From: JAMLHN01 sp035708745
Lineage (GTDB): Bacteria > Chloroflexota > Chloroflexia > Thermomicrobiales > UBA6265
DNA: 64,000 nucleotides
Direction: 5' to 3'
NCBI GenBank assembly: GCA_035708745.1
Contig: DASTFJ010000277.1
Span: forward strand, 39,656 to 103,655
The translations under genes were made by a program, and so were the position numbers. The notes beneath the pieces are model-generated. The model ran no database searches. It saw only the letters and a program-made list of their open reading frames with translations, and was not told the origin of the DNA. Shown here in pieces: positions 37,373-46,305 of the stretch. Position 1 is the stretch's first letter. Each line of letters begins with the position of its first letter.

Positions 37373-39277
37373 TTATCCGGCCGCGATGAACTCCAGCTCG
37401 CGCCCGTGCGCAGGTTCGAGCACGTCCAAGACCTCGGCTGCTACCTCATACCGGCCGAAAGACGGCATCAGGTAGACCCCTTGCGCGATCGGCATCAGAT
37501 CGAGCAGCAACTCTTGCGCCATGCGCACCCCTTCTCGCCGTCCATCGGGACCCGCCGCGTGCATTCGCCGCAACGCGTCTTCCGTCAATGTGATCCCCGG
37601 CACCTCGTTGTGGAGGAAATCGGCGTGTTTGGCGCTTTGCAACGGCAAAATGCCAATCATCAATGGTACGGGGATCGGACCGCCAAAGAACGCGAGAAAT
37701 TCCGTCCAGACCGAGGCATCGAAAATAGGCTGGGTCATCACGAAATGTGCGCCCGCCTCCAGTTTGGCATGCAGCCGCTCAGCTTCGAGCGCGAGATCTT
37801 GCCGGGTGGGATCGACCGCACACCCAATGCGGAAGTCCGCCCGGCTGCCAATCGGCGCGCCGACGGCATCGACCCCTTCGTTCATATTGGTCAGCAGCTT
37901 GATGAGACCGATCGAATCGGTATCGTAAACGCCGGTGGTACCCGGGTACCCACCCAGCGTCGGAGGATCGCCGGTCAGCGCCAGGACCGTTCGCACGCCG
38001 GCGGCGTGTGCGCCCAGCAGTTCCGATTGAATGCCCATCAGCGACCGGTCGCGCGTCGTGAAATGCACAATCGTCTCCACATCGACCTGGTGTTGGATCA
38101 TCATGCACAACGTCAGCGCACTCATGCGGACGCGCGCCATTGGCGAATCCGCCACATTGATGGCATCGACTCCGGCGCGCTTGAGAAGCTCGGCCCCGAC
38201 CAGGGCTTTTTCTGGATTCAGTCCCTTCGGCGGGTCGATCTCGACCGCCACGAGGAATTTCCGCCCGAGCTCGGTGCGAAAGCCGTCCGGTTGGTGCTGG
38301 ATGCCGCTGGCCGCCGGTTGAGCGATCTCCGCAACAACCAGCTCGGAGACAACTGGTGGCCGCTCCTGAATCTCGCCGGTCGCTCGCTCGAGCATTGCCC
38401 GAGCCATCGCCTCGATGTGCGCCGGTGTCGTGCCACAGCACCCTCCGATCACGGTCACACCCGCGTCAGCCGCCTGCAATGCGAACTTTGCAAAATAATC
38501 GGGGGAGCTCGGGTAGATCATCCGCCCGCCCTGCTGCGTCGGCCATCCGGCATTGGGGATGCACGCCAAAGGCAGACTGACACCGCGTCGGTCGAGCTCA
38601 CGCTCATAGGCATCGACCACCTGCAGCAATCGCTGAGGGCCAACCGAACAATTCGCGCCGATGACGTCGACATCGTGTTCGAGAAGCATTTCCACCACCG
38701 CCGCCGCTTCATTGCCTGCGACGGTTCGGCCGTCTTCTGCAAACGTCAGCATCGCGATGATCGGCAAGTCGCTGCATTCCCGCGCCGCGGCAATTGCCTC
38801 GCGCATTTCAGAGATATCGGGAATCGTTTCGATCGTCAGCAGATCGACGCCGCCTTCCAGCAACGCCTCGATCTGCTCCCGAAATGCCGCGCGCACCTTC
38901 TCGGCACTGGCTTTGCCAATGGGCGGCAAGCGCTGTAAAGTCGGACCGATCGAGCCGGCCACAAAGACAGAGCGACCCGAAATCTCGCGTTGTTCTCGCG
39001 CGATCTTCGCCGCCACCCGATTCAGCTGCCGTACCTTGCCGCCCAGCCCAAGCTGCTCCAGCTTGAACCGATTGGCGCCATACGAATTTGTCTCGATGAT
39101 TTCGGCGCCGGCCGCGATATACGCTCGGTGGATCGACGCAACCAAATCTGGATTCGAGAGATTCAGCACATCGAACGCCGAATCGTGCGGGACCCCGCTC
39201 GAATGCAGCATGGTTCCCATCGCCCCATCGCCGATGATGGGTCCCTGCTGGAGTCGTTCGAGAAACGGATTGGTCAT
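37373..39277 (-). CDS. Bifunctional homocysteine S-methyltransferase / 5,10-methylenetetrahydrofolate reductase
   Basis: 634 residues, two domains. Residues 1-300 are a zinc-dependent homocysteine methyltransferase: GPIIGDGAMGTML, ETNSYGANRFKL, ANCSVGP, and the zinc site GGCCGTTPAHI. Residues about 340-630 are a MetF-like FAD barrel: FLVAVEIDPPKGLNP, VNVADSPMARVRMSA, RTVLALTGDPPTLGGYPGTTGVYDTDSIGLIKL, FVMTQPIFD. This is the YitJ architecture that couples methylene-THF reduction to methionine synthesis. ATG 39277 is the family start. It is divergent from the LLM gene. Confidence 0.9.
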   Translation of the reverse strand: MTNPFLERLQQGPIIGDGAMGTMLHSSGVPHDSAFDVLNLSNPDLVASIHRAYIAAGAEIIETNSYGANRFKLEQLGLGGKVRQLNRVAAKIAREQREISGRSVFVAGSIGPTLQRLPPIGKASAEKVRAAFREQIEALLEGGVDLLTIETIPDISEMREAIAAARECSDLPIIAMLTFAEDGRTVAGNEAAAVVEMLLEHDVDVIGANCSVGPQRLLQVVDAYERELDRRGVSLPLACIPNAGWPTQQGGRMIYPSSPDYFAKFALQAADAGVTVIGGCCGTTPAHIEAMARAMLERATGEIQERPPVVSELVVAEIAQPAASGIQHQPDGFRTELGRKFLVAVEIDPPKGLNPEKALVGAELLKRAGVDAINVADSPMARVRMSALTLCMMIQHQVDVETIVHFTTRDRSLMGIQSELLGAHAAGVRTVLALTGDPPTLGGYPGTTGVYDTDSIGLIKLLTNMNEGVDAVGAPIGSRADFRIGCAVDPTRQDLALEAERLHAKLEAGAHFVMTQPIFDASVWTEFLAFFGGPIPVPLMIGILPLQSAKHADFLHNEVPGITLTEDALRRMHAAGPDGRREGVRMAQELLLDLMPIAQGVYLMPSFGRYEVAAEVLDVLEPAHGRELEFIAAG

Positions 39278-39371
39278 TGCGAGAAGCGCCGTTCTGTAAT
39301 GGGAAACGACTGGGAGAACATGCAAATCTGTCGTCCGAACTAGAATACCGCGAGCGACAAGCCGGGCGATA

Positions 39372-40238
39372 TTGGAAGGGGCCGATGAATCTGTGCCGGA
39401 TTTCACATTTGGACTCTGCACCGACCAAAACCTCCCGTGGGAGGAGCATCGCGACCGGTGGAAATACTTCGAATCGCTGGGCTTTGCTTCGCTCTGGGAC
39501 TGCGATCACTACCAGCAACCCAGCCGGCCAAACGGCCCCTATTTCGAGGGCTGGACGCTCCTGGCGGCGCTTGCGGCCGAAACGTCGACTGCCCGACTCG
39601 GCGTGCTGGTGACATCCAACACGTTCAGGCATCCCGCACTCGTCGCCAAAATGGCTGCAACCGTGGATCACATCTCCGGCGGTCGGGTCGAAGTCGGTCT
39701 CGGCGCCGGCTGGTATGCTCCCGAGCACGTCGCATTCGGCATTCCATTTCCAGAACCGCCTGAGCTGGTTGCCCGCTACCGCGAAGCGGTACAGATCGTC
39801 GACGACATGCTACGTGAGGAGGTGACGTCCTTCGACGGCGCCTATTACCAGCTGACCGATGCTCCGGCGCGCCCGCGTCCGGTCCAGCGTCCCCGGCCGC
39901 CGCTCACGCTCGGCGCTCACGGTCGAAAAATGCTTCGCATCGTGGCCGAATATGCAGACCGCTGGAACTCACACGGCACCCCCGCCGAGATAGCGCAGCG
40001 AAACGCGATCCTGGACGAGCACTGCATGGCAATCGGCCGCGATCCCGCCTCGATCGTCCGTTCCCTCTATGTCTGGGCAACGTTGGCCCCGGCCGATCCC
40101 TGGAGTTCGGCCGATGCATTCGAAGAAATGGTCGGCGTTTACGCGGAAGCGGGTATACGCGAATTCATTGTCGACTCCCCGGAACCAGAGCAATTTTCCG
40201 TACTCGAGCAAGTCGCGAGCCAGGTTCTCGCACCATGA
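39372..40238 (+). CDS. LLM-class flavin-dependent oxidoreductase
   Basis: 288 residues. Luciferase-like TIM barrel, probably F420- or FMN-dependent: FGLCTDQNLPWEEHRDRWKYFESLGFASLWDCDHY, TARLGVLVTSNTFRHPALVAKMAATVDHISGGRVEVGLGAGWYAPEHVAFGIPFP, PPLTLGAHGRKMLRIVAEYADRWN. Substrate unknown. Two starts are possible: TTG 39372 or GTG 39393 with GGAAGGGG 12 bases before it; the family usually begins near VPDFTFG, which favours the latter. Confidence 0.85.
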   Translation: MEGADESVPDFTFGLCTDQNLPWEEHRDRWKYFESLGFASLWDCDHYQQPSRPNGPYFEGWTLLAALAAETSTARLGVLVTSNTFRHPALVAKMAATVDHISGGRVEVGLGAGWYAPEHVAFGIPFPEPPELVARYREAVQIVDDMLREEVTSFDGAYYQLTDAPARPRPVQRPRPPLTLGAHGRKMLRIVAEYADRWNSHGTPAEIAQRNAILDEHCMAIGRDPASIVRSLYVWATLAPADPWSSADAFEEMVGVYAEAGIREFIVDSPEPEQFSVLEQVASQVLAP

Positions 40239-40392
40239 GGAAGCGGTATTCTTACGTCGAGCGGTATTGGGGTGAATCCGCTCGACGCATTCGTTCAGCT
40301 TGCAAGGAAGCAGGTTCGATGGCGGACTCGGTGCCCCGAGCGCGGTCGTATGTTCGACCCCAAACGACCCTTCGAGCCAAATCGAGCGAGCA

Positions 40393-41286
40393 ATGATCCT
40401 GACTACAGCCGGAACGTCCGAGGCAGCCGCCATTCCTTCCGTCCTCGACCGCACGCACCAGGGACCGGTCATAGCCATCGGCGGAGCCGAGGATAAATTC
40501 CGTGACCGTGTGATCCTCAGCCGGTTTACGGAGCTGGCGGGCGGGGCGGACGCCCGCATCGTTGTGATCCCAACCGCATCGTCGATCGAATCCGCCGGCG
40601 AACGCTACAAGGCTATTTTTCTCGGATTGGGAGTCGCACAGGTCGACATTGCCGTCATCGGCGATCGGCCCGATGCCAATTCCGATCTCATCGTCGACAT
40701 GATTCGCCAAGCGACCGGCATCTTCATGACCGGCGGAAATCAGATGCGCCTGGCAGCCATCATCGGCGGAACCCGGGCGATGAACATCATTCTCGAACGC
40801 AATCTTCAATCTGCCGTCGTCGCAGGCACCAGCGCCGGGGCCTCCATTCTCTCGTCGCACATGGTCGCCTATGGTTCGAGCGGCAATAGTCCCAAGATGC
40901 GAATGGCCCAAATGGTAGCCGGATTCGGGTTGGTCCCCGGCGCCATCCTCGACCAGCACTTTCGCCAGCGCGACCGGCTCGGCCGGTTGATGATGTTGGT
41001 CGCCTCCAATCCGAGCTTGTTGGGCGTTGGCGTCGATGAAGATACCGCAGCGATCTTTACGAACGACAGCTGCATCGAAATCCTCGGTCGTCATTCCGTC
41101 ACGATCATCGATGGATCGGAAGCTTATTCCGATGTCTATCAAGTCAAAGGTCATGGCGGAATCACCCTCAGCGGCGCGAAAATACATGTGCTCACGAGCG
41201 GACATACCTTCGACATGGGGGGGCGCACATTGCTCGCTAAACCGCCATTTGTCGTGCCGGATGGTTCGACCGGGAGCACGAGCTAA
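40393..41286 (+). CDS. cphB: Cyanophycinase
   Basis: 297 residues. Serine peptidase of family S51 that cleaves cyanophycin (poly-Asp with Arg side chains) to beta-Asp-Arg dipeptides. Seen: GPVIAIGGAEDKFRDRVIL, IVVIPTASS, GIFMTGGNQMRLAAII, the nucleophile Ser147 in VVAGTSAGASILSSHMV, and GAILDQHFRQRDRLGRL with the catalytic His. ATG 40393 gives the canonical length; an in-frame extension to about 40300 is possible. It is 30 bases ahead of cphA, forming a cphB-cphA operon. Confidence 0.93.
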   Translation: MILTTAGTSEAAAIPSVLDRTHQGPVIAIGGAEDKFRDRVILSRFTELAGGADARIVVIPTASSIESAGERYKAIFLGLGVAQVDIAVIGDRPDANSDLIVDMIRQATGIFMTGGNQMRLAAIIGGTRAMNIILERNLQSAVVAGTSAGASILSSHMVAYGSSGNSPKMRMAQMVAGFGLVPGAILDQHFRQRDRLGRLMMLVASNPSLLGVGVDEDTAAIFTNDSCIEILGRHSVTIIDGSEAYSDVYQVKGHGGITLSGAKIHVLTSGHTFDMGGRTLLAKPPFVVPDGSTGSTS

Positions 41287-41316
41287 CAAGTTCGGTTCGA
41301 ATTCAGGAGTGACGGG

Positions 41317-43962
41317 ATGATCGAGTTTCGTGACCACACGGTGTACCGCGGCCCGAACATCTGGGCGCGCATGCCGTCGCTCCGCTTTACCGTCGATATC
41401 GGCGAGCTCGAAGATCGGCCGACCAACAAAATTCCCGGCTTTTACGAACGCATCACTGAGCTCATCCCATCGCTCTATGAGCATCGCTGTTCGGTCGGCA
41501 AGCCCGGCGGGTTCCTCCAGCGCATGCGCGAAGGAACCTGGATGGGACATGTGCTCGAGCACCTCGCGCTCGAGCTGCAAAATCTTGCCGGCGCCGAGGT
41601 CGTCCGAGGCAAGACCAGATCGACCAGCGAAAAAGGCGTCTACAACGTCGTATTCGAATACTCGCAAGAAGACGTTGGCATCGCCGCGGGGGAGCTGGCC
41701 CGCCGCCTGCTGAATCATTTGGTCTATAACACAGAACCCGATTTCGACTTCCAGGCCGAGCTGGAACAAACCGTCATCCGCACCGCAGAGCGGTTGGCCT
41801 ATGGCCCATCGACCGGCGCGATCGTCTCCGAGGCCGAGCGGCGCAATATTCCCGTCATTCGCCTCGATCCCCGCCGCTCGCTCGTCCAGTTGGGTCACGG
41901 TGTCTACCAAAAGCGAATATGGGCCACCGTCACATCCGAAACCTCGAACATCGCGGTCGATACCGCCAGCAACAAGGAGCTCACGAACAAGCTCCTGCAC
42001 GAGGTCGGTATCCCCGTCCCACGGGGCGTCACCGTTCGCAATGTCGACGACGCCGTACGCGAGGCGCGGCGCATCCGCTACCCGGTCGTCATCAAGCCGC
42101 TCGATGGCAATCACGGCCGTGGCGTCTGCATCAATCTCAAAGACGAAGAAGAGGTTCGGGAATTCTTTCCAGCCGCGATGAGCCCATCGCGCACTGGGAT
42201 CGTGGTGGTCGAGAGCTTCGTCGAGGGGCGCGATTATCGCATCCTGGTCGTCAACAATCAGATGGTGGCCGTAGCTGAACGCGTCCCGGCCCATGTGGTT
42301 GGCGATGGCGAGCATACGATCGAACAATTGATCGAGATCACGAACAACGATCCCCGGCGCGGAATCGGTCACGAGAAGATCCTCACCCGCATCTCCATCG
42401 ACGGACAGACCCTGGAAACCCTCGAGCGCGACAATCTGACGCTGGCGGATGTGCCAGACAAGGGCCAGGTCGTACCGCTCAAACGCACCGGCAACATGAG
42501 CACCGGCGGCACGTCGATTGACCGTACTGACGACATTCATCCTGACAATGAGGAAATTGCCCGTCAGGCCGCCATGGTGGTTGGGCTCGACATCGCCGGC
42601 ATCGACTTCATCGTGCCCGATATCTCCAAATCGATCCGGCAATCGGGCGGCGCGATCGTCGAAGTGAATGCCGGCCCCGGCTTCCGCATGCACACCAACC
42701 CAACCGAGGGGCATCCGCGCCATGTCGGTCGTGCGGTCGTCGATATGCTCTTCCCGCCAGGTTCGACCTCCCGCGTGCCGATCGTTGCGGTCACCGGCAC
42801 GAACGGAAAAACGACAACCGTCCGCATGATCTCCCACATCATGAAGACCGCGGGGAGACGGGTCGGCATGACCACGACCGACGGCATCTACATCGATGGC
42901 ACGCAGATCATGGCCGGCGATATGAGCGGTCCGACCAGCGCCAAGATGGTGTTGAAAAATCCCACGATCAACTACGCGGTCCTCGAAACGGCGCGCGGCG
43001 GCATCCTCCGCAGTGGGCTCGGCTTCGACCGGTGCGATATCGCCGTCGTCACCAATGTGACCAGCGACCATCTGGGACAACACGGCATCGAGACGATCTC
43101 CGATCTCGCGAAGGTCAAGGCAGTGGTCCCGCAATCGGTCTTTCGCGACGGGAAGTCGGTGCTCAACGCCGACAATGAATGGACCGTCGAAATGTCCCGC
43201 TATGCGCGAGGCGAGATTCTCTACTTCTCGATGCAGGAAGGAAATCCGGTCATCCGCGAGCATCTCCGCAACAAGGGCCGGGCGGTCATCTTGCGACAGG
43301 TTGCCGCCGGTGACATGATCACCATCATCGAAAACCGGCGCGAAACTAGTCTGCTCCTGGCCAGCCAAATCCCGGCGACGTTCGACGGACGCTTACGGGT
43401 GAATGTTGCCAACGCGCTGGCCGCGGTCACCGCCGCACTCGCCGACGATGTTCAGCTCGAATACATCCGCCAGGCGATGCGCACATTTACCTCGAGCTTC
43501 TATCAGACGCCTGGGCGCTTCAATCTGCTGGAGTTCCAGGGACGCCGCATCATCATGGACTATTGCCACAATATCGGCGGTCTCGAATCGATGGCCGATT
43601 TTGTCCGACGCATGGAACCGGCGCGGGCGATCGCGGTGATTTCGATGCCCGGCGACCGGCTCGATGATGACATCGCCGCATTCGGCCGCCTTTCCGCCCA
43701 GACGTTCGATGAGCTAGTCATACGTGAAGATACGAACACCCGTGGCCGCCCATCCGGCGAGATCGCGGCTCGCCTCAAAGCAGCCGCGATGGACGCCGGA
43801 CTTTCCGACGAGGCGATCACAATCGTCCTGGAAGAGATGGATGCCGTGAAAACCGCCGTCGAACGGTCCGATCGTGACGATCTGGTCGTCCTTATGATCG
43901 ACAAGCCAGCCCAAACCTGGGAAGAGCTCAACAGCCTGACCGGTGCCTTCACTTGGGGCTAG
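41317..43962 (+). CDS. cphA: Cyanophycin synthetase
   Basis: 881 residues. It polymerises Asp and Arg into the storage polymer cyanophycin. Three parts are seen: N-terminal domain (YRGPNIWARMPSLRFTVDIG, HVLEHLALELQNLAG); ATP-grasp domain about 200-480 (SNKELTNKLLHEVGIPVPRG, VVIKPLDGNHGRGVCINL, GPGFRMHTNPTEGHPR) that adds aspartate; and Mur-ligase domain with Walker A GTNGKTTTVRM near 494-502 and LETARGGILRSGLGFDRCDIAVVTNVTSDHLGQHGI, which adds arginine. CAGGAGTGACGGG precedes the ATG. The polymer stores N, C and energy. Confidence 0.95.
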   Translation: MIEFRDHTVYRGPNIWARMPSLRFTVDIGELEDRPTNKIPGFYERITELIPSLYEHRCSVGKPGGFLQRMREGTWMGHVLEHLALELQNLAGAEVVRGKTRSTSEKGVYNVVFEYSQEDVGIAAGELARRLLNHLVYNTEPDFDFQAELEQTVIRTAERLAYGPSTGAIVSEAERRNIPVIRLDPRRSLVQLGHGVYQKRIWATVTSETSNIAVDTASNKELTNKLLHEVGIPVPRGVTVRNVDDAVREARRIRYPVVIKPLDGNHGRGVCINLKDEEEVREFFPAAMSPSRTGIVVVESFVEGRDYRILVVNNQMVAVAERVPAHVVGDGEHTIEQLIEITNNDPRRGIGHEKILTRISIDGQTLETLERDNLTLADVPDKGQVVPLKRTGNMSTGGTSIDRTDDIHPDNEEIARQAAMVVGLDIAGIDFIVPDISKSIRQSGGAIVEVNAGPGFRMHTNPTEGHPRHVGRAVVDMLFPPGSTSRVPIVAVTGTNGKTTTVRMISHIMKTAGRRVGMTTTDGIYIDGTQIMAGDMSGPTSAKMVLKNPTINYAVLETARGGILRSGLGFDRCDIAVVTNVTSDHLGQHGIETISDLAKVKAVVPQSVFRDGKSVLNADNEWTVEMSRYARGEILYFSMQEGNPVIREHLRNKGRAVILRQVAAGDMITIIENRRETSLLLASQIPATFDGRLRVNVANALAAVTAALADDVQLEYIRQAMRTFTSSFYQTPGRFNLLEFQGRRIIMDYCHNIGGLESMADFVRRMEPARAIAVISMPGDRLDDDIAAFGRLSAQTFDELVIREDTNTRGRPSGEIAARLKAAAMDAGLSDEAITIVLEEMDAVKTAVERSDRDDLVVLMIDKPAQTWEELNSLTGAFTWG

Positions 43963-44154
43963 ACGCTGTTCTTTCTCCGGAGTTCGAAACGCTGGATCTC
44001 GGCGCCCTCGTGCCAATTTCTCCGTGCTCGCTCATCTTGGGAACGTTTGGCTGAAAATCCGACACTCGTGCCACTCCTCTCCATCGCGAGGACTTCGATG
44101 GCACGTCATTGCAGCGCGCAGGCAGTTCTTACTGCATCCGCTTCGAACCGAAGC

Positions 44155-44183
44155 TTGACAATTGCGAACATGAGTTCTAATAT
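44155..44183 (+). promoter_or_regulatory. Consensus promoter with perfect LexA/SOS box (locus B)
   Basis: TTGACA 44155-44160 and TAATAT 44178-44183 are 17 bases apart. The last 12 spacer bases (44166-44177) are GAACATGAGTTC, a perfect GAAC-N4-GTTC palindrome touching the -10. The next plus-strand gene is over 3 kb away (parB), so this near-consensus promoter drives something short. The layout equals that at 6707-6736. Confidence 0.75.
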
Positions 44184-44189
44184 ATTGCT

Positions 44190-44337
44190 AAGCGGCACAC
44201 TGGCGGATCGGTGCGGGCCTGGGCAGCGCCCGACTCATCCTGCCGTGTGCCAGCCCGCAGAACGCTGGCCGGGACAGCGGACCGTTTGCCAACGGTGCTC
44301 GCTCCCGGTGACGCATCGCCCGGGTCCCGGCGCTTTT
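44190..44337 (+). ncRNA. Candidate SOS-controlled structured RNA, copy B
   Basis: About 148 nt from the 44155 promoter to a weak terminator. Shared with copy A: AAGCGGCACA..GGCGGA at the 5' end, CCTGGGCAGCGCC at 44218-44230 and CCTGCCGT at 44239-44246. A long stem joins GGCACAC.GGC.GGAT at the 5' end with ATCC.GCC.GTGTGCC at about 44236-44251. A second hairpin is CCGGGA..GCG / CGC.TCCCGG around the perfect ACCGTT-TGCC-AACGGT at 44281-44296. There is no ATG inside, and frames are not shared with copy A. The family is unknown to me. Confidence 0.5.
44317..44337 (+). terminator. Weak terminator of RNA B
   Basis: CG-(c)-CCGG pairs with CCGG-CG across a three-base loop, and is followed by CTTTTG (T run 44334-44337). 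Short stem and short T run, so moderate support only. Confidence 0.4.
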
Positions 44338-44439
44338 GAATTCACAGGTTCGTAAAGCGTGTCCTTGGTCGACCCCATCGGTGCATTCGATATTCCTAAC
44401 CCCGATTATTCGTGAGGTGACACCACTGGCTCCAAGGCC

Positions 44440-44502
44440 GTAGTTGCAGCCGTCCGTGGCTGCCGTTTCCGGGCCAAAGCAGCCGCGGAGGGCTGCAACT
44501 AC
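44440..44502. repeat. 24-bp imperfect palindromic element
   Basis: Left arm 44440-44463 begins GTAGTTGCAGCC, right arm 44479-44502 ends GGCTGCAACTAC; 22 of 24 positions pair across a 15-base loop. No T run follows. It lies between RNA B and the end of the minus-strand Mur ligase gene and may be a REP-like dispersed element. The flanks 44338-44439 and 44503-44690 show nothing else. Confidence 0.6.
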
Positions 44503-44690
44503 GCGGGGATCAGCGCACGCCCCTCGTTCGTGACTAACCCGGGCTAACCGCTCCGGCAAAGTGGTCATATGCCTGGCGGTCGCGCAGAGCCTTTCCCGTG
44601 AATGCAACTCCTCACAAGGAATGTCCAGCCCCAAACGTCGCGCCGGGCGTCCATTTCCCTTGAATGTCGTCTGTGCGTGCTTGAGCTGCT

Positions 44691-46274
44691 CTAGGAAAAA
44701 AGCGCTCCGATTTCCGGCACGTACTCATGCGCCATAACCGCGATCACATCGCCGGGATTGGCAAGCTCCAGCGCCCGGACCACCGCGGTCAGCTCATTGT
44801 CCGAGACTTCGTACGGAACGTCCCGGCCGGACTTGATTCCGCTCAGATAGTGACCCATGAGCTCGTCGGGCGATCGACCTCGAAGATATTTGGTTGTGTT
44901 CTTGGCGATGACATAGTCAGAGGCGAGCGTTGCCATACGAGCGATTTCGATCAGTGAGGCATCGGTCCGGTCACCCGCCGTGCCGATCACAGCGATCACT
45001 CGCCCGGATTCGGTCCGCAACGATTGCGCGAAATCGAGCAATGCTGCGAGTCCCGCCTCGTTGTGGGCAAAATCGACGATCACCTTCGCGCCATCCCGCT
45101 CGAAAACATTCAGGCGCCCGGGATTCATCTCCGGCGTGTTGCGAAACGACGTCAGCCCTTCGCGCACCTGGGTCATGGTCGCGCCGGCTGCCAGCGCGGC
45201 CGCCGCCGCAAACAGCGAGTTTTCCACCATGAACCCAGCCGCTCCGCCCGACGCAATAGGAACCTCTCCGATCGGCAAGACGACGGTGGGGATGCCGGTC
45301 TCGATCAACGTCATGTCACCGTCGACGACGGTCATGATCAATCCTCCGGCCGCGCCATGAGCAACCAGCTCGGGCGCATCCGGAGCCCGCGACACGAGGA
45401 ATTTCTGCGCTGCGATCTCACGCGTCGCCTCCATGATCAGCGGATCGGACGCATTCAACACCGCGTAGCCTTCCGGTCGCGTAATGCGGGTTATGAGCCC
45501 CTTGGTCCAGGCGAGACCTTCGATCGTGCGCACGCCCTGCAAATCGAGGTGGTCCGCGCTGATATTCGTGAAGACGCTCACATCGACCGATTGGCAGACG
45601 ATCCCACGAAGCAGGATTCCGCCACGGGCCGTCTCTATAACGGCGACATCCACTTCTGGATCCGTCAATACCCGTTCGGCGCCTCGCGGTCCGGAATAAT
45701 CTCCCGATAGCACCTCCTCGCCGTTGATATACACCCCGGACGAGGATGACCACCCGACGCTTTGGCCGGCCATACGAAAGATATGCGCCAGTAGCCGCGT
45801 GGTGGTGGTTTTTCCGTTAGTTCCAGTGACCGCGATGGTGAGTGCTGAACGCTGGTCGTCGCGGATCATCGCCGGCCGATCGGCAGCGTCCGATTCGGCG
45901 GTCCGAATCTCCTCGATCCGGTCCCCAAGTTCGATGAGGTCGATCTCGGCTCCGCCCACCAGCTCTTTCACGGAGTGGGCGATCTCGCGAGCAACCCGCC
46001 GGTCAGTCCACGGAAAGACGATCGAGAAATTTCCCACGGTTTCCATGGGAACGATCGTCACCAGACTGTCAGGGAGACCGGCAACCGTCAGCGCTTTCTG
46101 CACAAATTCCGCAAGCTTGCCTACCTCGACTGGCGCGTCCATCGAAGCGGCGAATGGATGCGAAGTCATCTCTCTGCCCGATCCGCGCGCGTCAGTGTGA
46201 ACCTCGATTTTGATCGCCGGTTCCAGCAGAAAGAGATTCGGCCCTTCGAGTTCTCTGATCTCGACGAGTTCCAT
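44691..46274 (-). CDS. CphA-related Mur ligase family protein lacking the ATP-grasp domain
   Basis: 527 residues. Residues 1-125 resemble the N-terminal domain of CphA (IRELEGPNLFLLEPAIKIEV; NFSIVFPWTDRRVAREIAHSVKELV). It passes directly into a Mur-ligase domain: Walker A TGTNGKTTTTRLLAHIF (150-166), SSSSGVYINGEEVLSGDYSGP, VAVIETARGGILLRGI, FTNISADHLDLQGVRTI, PGRLNVFERDGAKVIVDFAHNEAGL. The ATP-grasp domain that adds aspartate in CphA is missing. It may ligate an amino acid to a peptide or to cyanophycin. It is convergent with cphBA and only 730 bases from cphA. Confidence 0.85.
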   Translation of the reverse strand: MELVEIRELEGPNLFLLEPAIKIEVHTDARGSGREMTSHPFAASMDAPVEVGKLAEFVQKALTVAGLPDSLVTIVPMETVGNFSIVFPWTDRRVAREIAHSVKELVGGAEIDLIELGDRIEEIRTAESDAADRPAMIRDDQRSALTIAVTGTNGKTTTTRLLAHIFRMAGQSVGWSSSSGVYINGEEVLSGDYSGPRGAERVLTDPEVDVAVIETARGGILLRGIVCQSVDVSVFTNISADHLDLQGVRTIEGLAWTKGLITRITRPEGYAVLNASDPLIMEATREIAAQKFLVSRAPDAPELVAHGAAGGLIMTVVDGDMTLIETGIPTVVLPIGEVPIASGGAAGFMVENSLFAAAAALAAGATMTQVREGLTSFRNTPEMNPGRLNVFERDGAKVIVDFAHNEAGLAALLDFAQSLRTESGRVIAVIGTAGDRTDASLIEIARMATLASDYVIAKNTTKYLRGRSPDELMGHYLSGIKSGRDVPYEVSDNELTAVVRALELANPGDVIAVMAHEYVPEIGALFS

Positions 46275-46305
46275 CGCGAACTGCCCCTTCGGATCGAGCG
46301 ACCGG

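Noticed and set aside
37406..38938. 510-codon frame antisense to the MetH1/MetF gene
   Set aside because: Shadow frame, Arg/His-rich and without domain features.
40252..43368. Very long open frame antisense to cphB/cphA
   Set aside because: High-GC codon bias opens the complementary frame; its translation is low-complexity and matches no family, while the opposite strand encodes cyanophycin enzymes throughout.
44172..44355. 61-codon frame (MSSNILLSGT...) at locus B
   Set aside because: The ATG is within the LexA box, upstream of the transcription start, and the frame differs from copy A.
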